DNA of 50,872 nucleotides, from the NCBI GenBank assembly GCA_020852705.1, contig JADZAP010000055.1, positions 1-50,872 of the forward strand, in the 5' to 3' direction. The notes beneath the pieces were generated by a model. The model had not been told where the DNA came from, did not search any database, and saw only the letters and a list, made by a program, of their open reading frames with translations. Of the stretch, positions 48,399 to 50,872 are shown one piece after another; within the stretch, counting starts at the first letter, position 1; every line of letters starts with the position of its first letter. Made by a program: the position numbers and the translations under genes. The stretch is from Ignavibacteria bacterium (GTDB lineage: Bacteria > Bacteroidota > Ignavibacteria > Tepidaquicellales > OLB5).

Positions 48399-50699
48399 AT
48401 GCTTAAAAAACTTGTATTATTAACAGCTTTTGCTATTTGCGGTAATTTATTTTCACAAAGCTCTAACAGCTTGTGGAATATTTATACCTCATACAGAGAA
48501 GTAAAGGCATTATCATATAAAGATGGATTTGTTTGGGCTGCAACATCAGGCGGTTTATTTAATTTTGAGCTTAATAATCTTTCTAATATTAAAAAATATA
48601 ATTCACTCGATGGCCTTCGTTCAAATGAACTTACTTCACTGGGTATAACATCAGATAACCGAGTTTGGGCAGGAGCATTTGACGGCTCAATCAGTGTATT
48701 TAATATCGGTAACCAAAAATGGCAGCAGATAACTGATATATATAATTCAACTGAGCCTTCCAAACGGATAAATGCATTTTATGAATATAATAACTTTATG
48801 TTCTTTGCCTCAGAGTTTTGTATAGTGAAATTTAATATCTCAAACTTTGAATTTGTTGATCAGCCATATACCCGTTTTGGAAATTTAACGGCTCCCACTC
48901 CGGTAAATGACCTGTTAGTAATTAATGATACAATTTGGGCAGCTACCAGAAATGGATTGGCTTATGCCAATATTAATACTAATTTACCAATTGCTTCTAA
49001 CTGGAAAACTTATACAACTAGCAATTCAGTTTTAAAAAATAACAGAATAAATTCTGTTGCATATTTTGATTCAAAAGTATTTATGGCTACTGATAGCGGC
49101 TTGGTTTATTTTCAAAACGGTAATTTAAATTCATTCAATCCATTAGTTAATGGAAATCCGTTTGTTGACCCTGTTTCTAAACTATCTGTTTCGGGTAATA
49201 ATTTATATTTTTCTGCATTTTCTTATGATGGATTAACTAAATATAATTTCAGAATATTCAGAACAAACTTGAGTAATCTAAATAATGCGGAACTTATTGA
49301 AAGCGGTACAGCAGTGAATTCATTAATAGTCGAACAATCAGGTAATCTTTTAATAGGAACGGTAAATAAGGGAGTAAAAATTAACAGAAGCGGAAATATT
49401 TCCAATATTTACCCTAATGGACCTGCTTCAAATGTATTTCAGGATATTTCTATAGACCAGAACGGAAATATTTACGGTGTTTCAGGTGGTTTAAATGCTG
49501 GAGTGTACAGATATAACTTTAATGATTGGAAAAATTTTTCAACTGAAAACCAACCATGGATGCAGGCAAATGATTTCAGGCATATATATGCTTCAAAATA
49601 TAACAATACTGTGTGGGCGGGAGGTTACGGCTCAGGTCTGTTAAAAATTGAAGGTGATAGTGTATTATTATATAATAACCAGAATTCCTGTCTTGTTTCT
49701 CTTGAGGGCAACTTTACACTTGCTGAAGGTATTGCCGAAGATAACACCGGCAGGCTGTGGCTGATAAACAGGGCGCCAAGTAATTCTTTGCCAATTATCA
49801 GATTTTCAGAAAACGGGCAGTGCCTGGCTTACCCAACACCAACTAATTCTACAGTAACTACTTTAATATTTATGGCTGTTGATAACTTTAACACTAAATG
49901 GATGACACTGCCAAATGACCTGCCTAACCAGCCAAGAGGTGTGGTTTACTTTAACGAAAGCACAATGCCTAACGGTTCAATAGTTAATACAGCTTCACTT
50001 GGTTCTGATATAAGCGCTGTAAATCATGTAGTTGTTGATAAGACTGGTGAAGTTTGGGTTGGTACTGATAACGGAATTTCCATTATCAGGGAACCGGCTC
50101 AGGTAATAAATAACCCGGGATCAATTCCTCAAACCGAAAAAATGAGGCTGATTGAAAACGGTATAGCTACTCCGTTAACGGAAAATGTACAGTTCATTGC
50201 AGTTGATGAACTAAATAATAAATGGATAGGGACATTATCAAACGGATTATTGTATGTATCACCGGACGGTTCAACACTGCTTGCTAGATATAATACCGAT
50301 AACTCTCCTTTACCCGTAAATAAAATATTAAGTATTGCTGTATCTCCTCAATCAGGAGTTGCATATTTTGGTACTGAAAAAGGACTAGTTGCTCTAAATA
50401 CCATTGCCGTTAAACCATTGGAAAACTGCGATAAGATAAAATGTGGTCCTAATCCGTTTATTATACCGGCAGATTCTAAATTAAAGATTGACGGCCTGGT
50501 TTCCGAATCAACGGTTAAAATAATGACTATAAGCGGAACGCTTGTAAGTGAATTTGAGACTCCGGGAGGAAGAATAGCCGAGTGGGATGGCAGGGATCAA
50601 TACGGTAATTTAGTTTCAAGCGGCATATATATTGTTGCCGGTTACAATAAAGATGCCAGCCAGGTATGTACAGGCAAGGTTGCGGTTGTGAGAAAATAA
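48399..50699 (+). CDS. PorZ-like two-propeller T9SS protein
   Basis: A 766-residue exported protein (signal peptide ends CGNLFSQ). Residues about 25-330 and 335-670 form two beta-propellers of the two-component-regulator type (VWAATSGGLFNF, VWAGAFDGSISVFN, VWAGGYGSGLLKI, VWVGTDNGISII). The C-terminal domain (CGPNPFIIPADSKLKIDGLV, GNLVSSGIYIVAGYN) is FlgD/sorting-like. Length and architecture match PorZ, the surface T9SS component that hands substrates to the PorU sortase. It could instead be a generic propeller substrate of the T9SS. Confidence 0.65.
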   Translation: MLKKLVLLTAFAICGNLFSQSSNSLWNIYTSYREVKALSYKDGFVWAATSGGLFNFELNNLSNIKKYNSLDGLRSNELTSLGITSDNRVWAGAFDGSISVFNIGNQKWQQITDIYNSTEPSKRINAFYEYNNFMFFASEFCIVKFNISNFEFVDQPYTRFGNLTAPTPVNDLLVINDTIWAATRNGLAYANINTNLPIASNWKTYTTSNSVLKNNRINSVAYFDSKVFMATDSGLVYFQNGNLNSFNPLVNGNPFVDPVSKLSVSGNNLYFSAFSYDGLTKYNFRIFRTNLSNLNNAELIESGTAVNSLIVEQSGNLLIGTVNKGVKINRSGNISNIYPNGPASNVFQDISIDQNGNIYGVSGGLNAGVYRYNFNDWKNFSTENQPWMQANDFRHIYASKYNNTVWAGGYGSGLLKIEGDSVLLYNNQNSCLVSLEGNFTLAEGIAEDNTGRLWLINRAPSNSLPIIRFSENGQCLAYPTPTNSTVTTLIFMAVDNFNTKWMTLPNDLPNQPRGVVYFNESTMPNGSIVNTASLGSDISAVNHVVVDKTGEVWVGTDNGISIIREPAQVINNPGSIPQTEKMRLIENGIATPLTENVQFIAVDELNNKWIGTLSNGLLYVSPDGSTLLARYNTDNSPLPVNKILSIAVSPQSGVAYFGTEKGLVALNTIAVKPLENCDKIKCGPNPFIIPADSKLKIDGLVSESTVKIMTISGTLVSEFETPGGRIAEWDGRDQYGNLVSSGIYIVAGYNKDASQVCTGKVAVVRK

Positions 50700-50723
50700 A
50701 AAATAATAGAAAATTTTTTATCT

Positions 50724-50753
50724 AAGGGTAATCAGGTAGATTACCCTTTTTTT
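50724..50753 (+). terminator. Strong rho-independent terminator after the PorZ-like gene
   Basis: AAGGGTAATC pairs perfectly with GATTACCCTT around a 5-nt loop and runs into a T7 tract. Confidence 0.92.
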
Positions 50754-50872
50754 ATTGATTTATAATATCATTATACTAGTTAATTAATGTTAAAAATATT
50801 AACGTGATAAATGTATATTATTATATATAGCTGCTATCGTTAGATAATAATTTGATTTCATAATTACTTTTG

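Noticed and set aside
1-50872. CRISPR arrays, tRNA or rRNA genes, and toxin-antitoxin pairs
   Set aside because: No regularly spaced repeats, tRNA cloverleaf or rRNA sequence were seen, and no adjacent gene pair had a recognisable toxin fold.

Overview
The window is about 51 kb of AT-rich DNA from a Bacteroidota/Chlorobiota-type bacterium, most likely Ignavibacteria-like. Three things point there: several secreted proteins end in a type IX secretion (T9SS) sorting domain with the NPFNPSTTI-style opening, there is a TonB receptor with a CarboxypepD_reg domain, and promoters match the Bacteroidota TTG / TAnnTTTG pattern. The lineage is inferred from these traits only.

Left host segment (1-14731): the 5' part of uvrC (leftward), a secreted SBBP-repeat beta-propeller protein with a T9SS tail, and a tetR - DUF4188 - TonB receptor operon with palindromic operators before tetR. 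Next comes a cluster of secreted proteins: two large paralogous S15/CocE-type serine hydrolases with T9SS tails, and two small proteins that are little more than a signal peptide plus a sorting-domain-like module. All four share one promoter module of about 95 bp, with three sequence blocks at almost invariant spacing.

Prophage (14732-45530, about 30.8 kb): a complete-looking Mu-like transposable phage, probably a siphovirus because I see no tail sheath. It has TG...CA ends, two transposase-binding repeats inside each end and a 10-bp flanking direct repeat. A leftward late operon (29217 to 14847) carries protease/scaffold, major capsid, lysis genes, tail tube, tail chaperone with a -1 frameshift, tape measure, tail/fibre proteins and a DNA adenine methyltransferase. 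A rightward late operon (29478-36287) carries gp37-like, portal, gp36-like, MuF, gpG-like and terminase genes. The two diverge next to a non-coding stretch lying exactly at the midpoint of the prophage. A repressor plus lipoprotein (leftward) faces a Ner-like gene (rightward) across overlapping face-to-face promoters. The early operon (37318-45309) holds the DDE transposase, a Gam-like protein, a PolX-like nucleotidyltransferase and many small proteins. I find no MuB ATPase.

Right host segment (45531-50872): a third paralogous secreted hydrolase, whose probable promoter begins at the prophage junction, then pterin-4a-carbinolamine dehydratase, a TPR protein and a PorZ-like two-propeller protein linked to the T9SS. 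The T9SS thus connects both host flanks: its substrates are the hydrolases and propeller protein, and the PorZ-like protein may be part of the machinery.

The most notable points are the shared promoter module with orphan sorting-domain proteins, the T TTT TTT frameshift in the tail chaperone, the mid-genome non-coding region with three spaced repeats (a possible analogue of Mu's central gyrase site), and the prophage's CpG depletion with CCGG spared. All calls come from reading the sequence; no database search was run.
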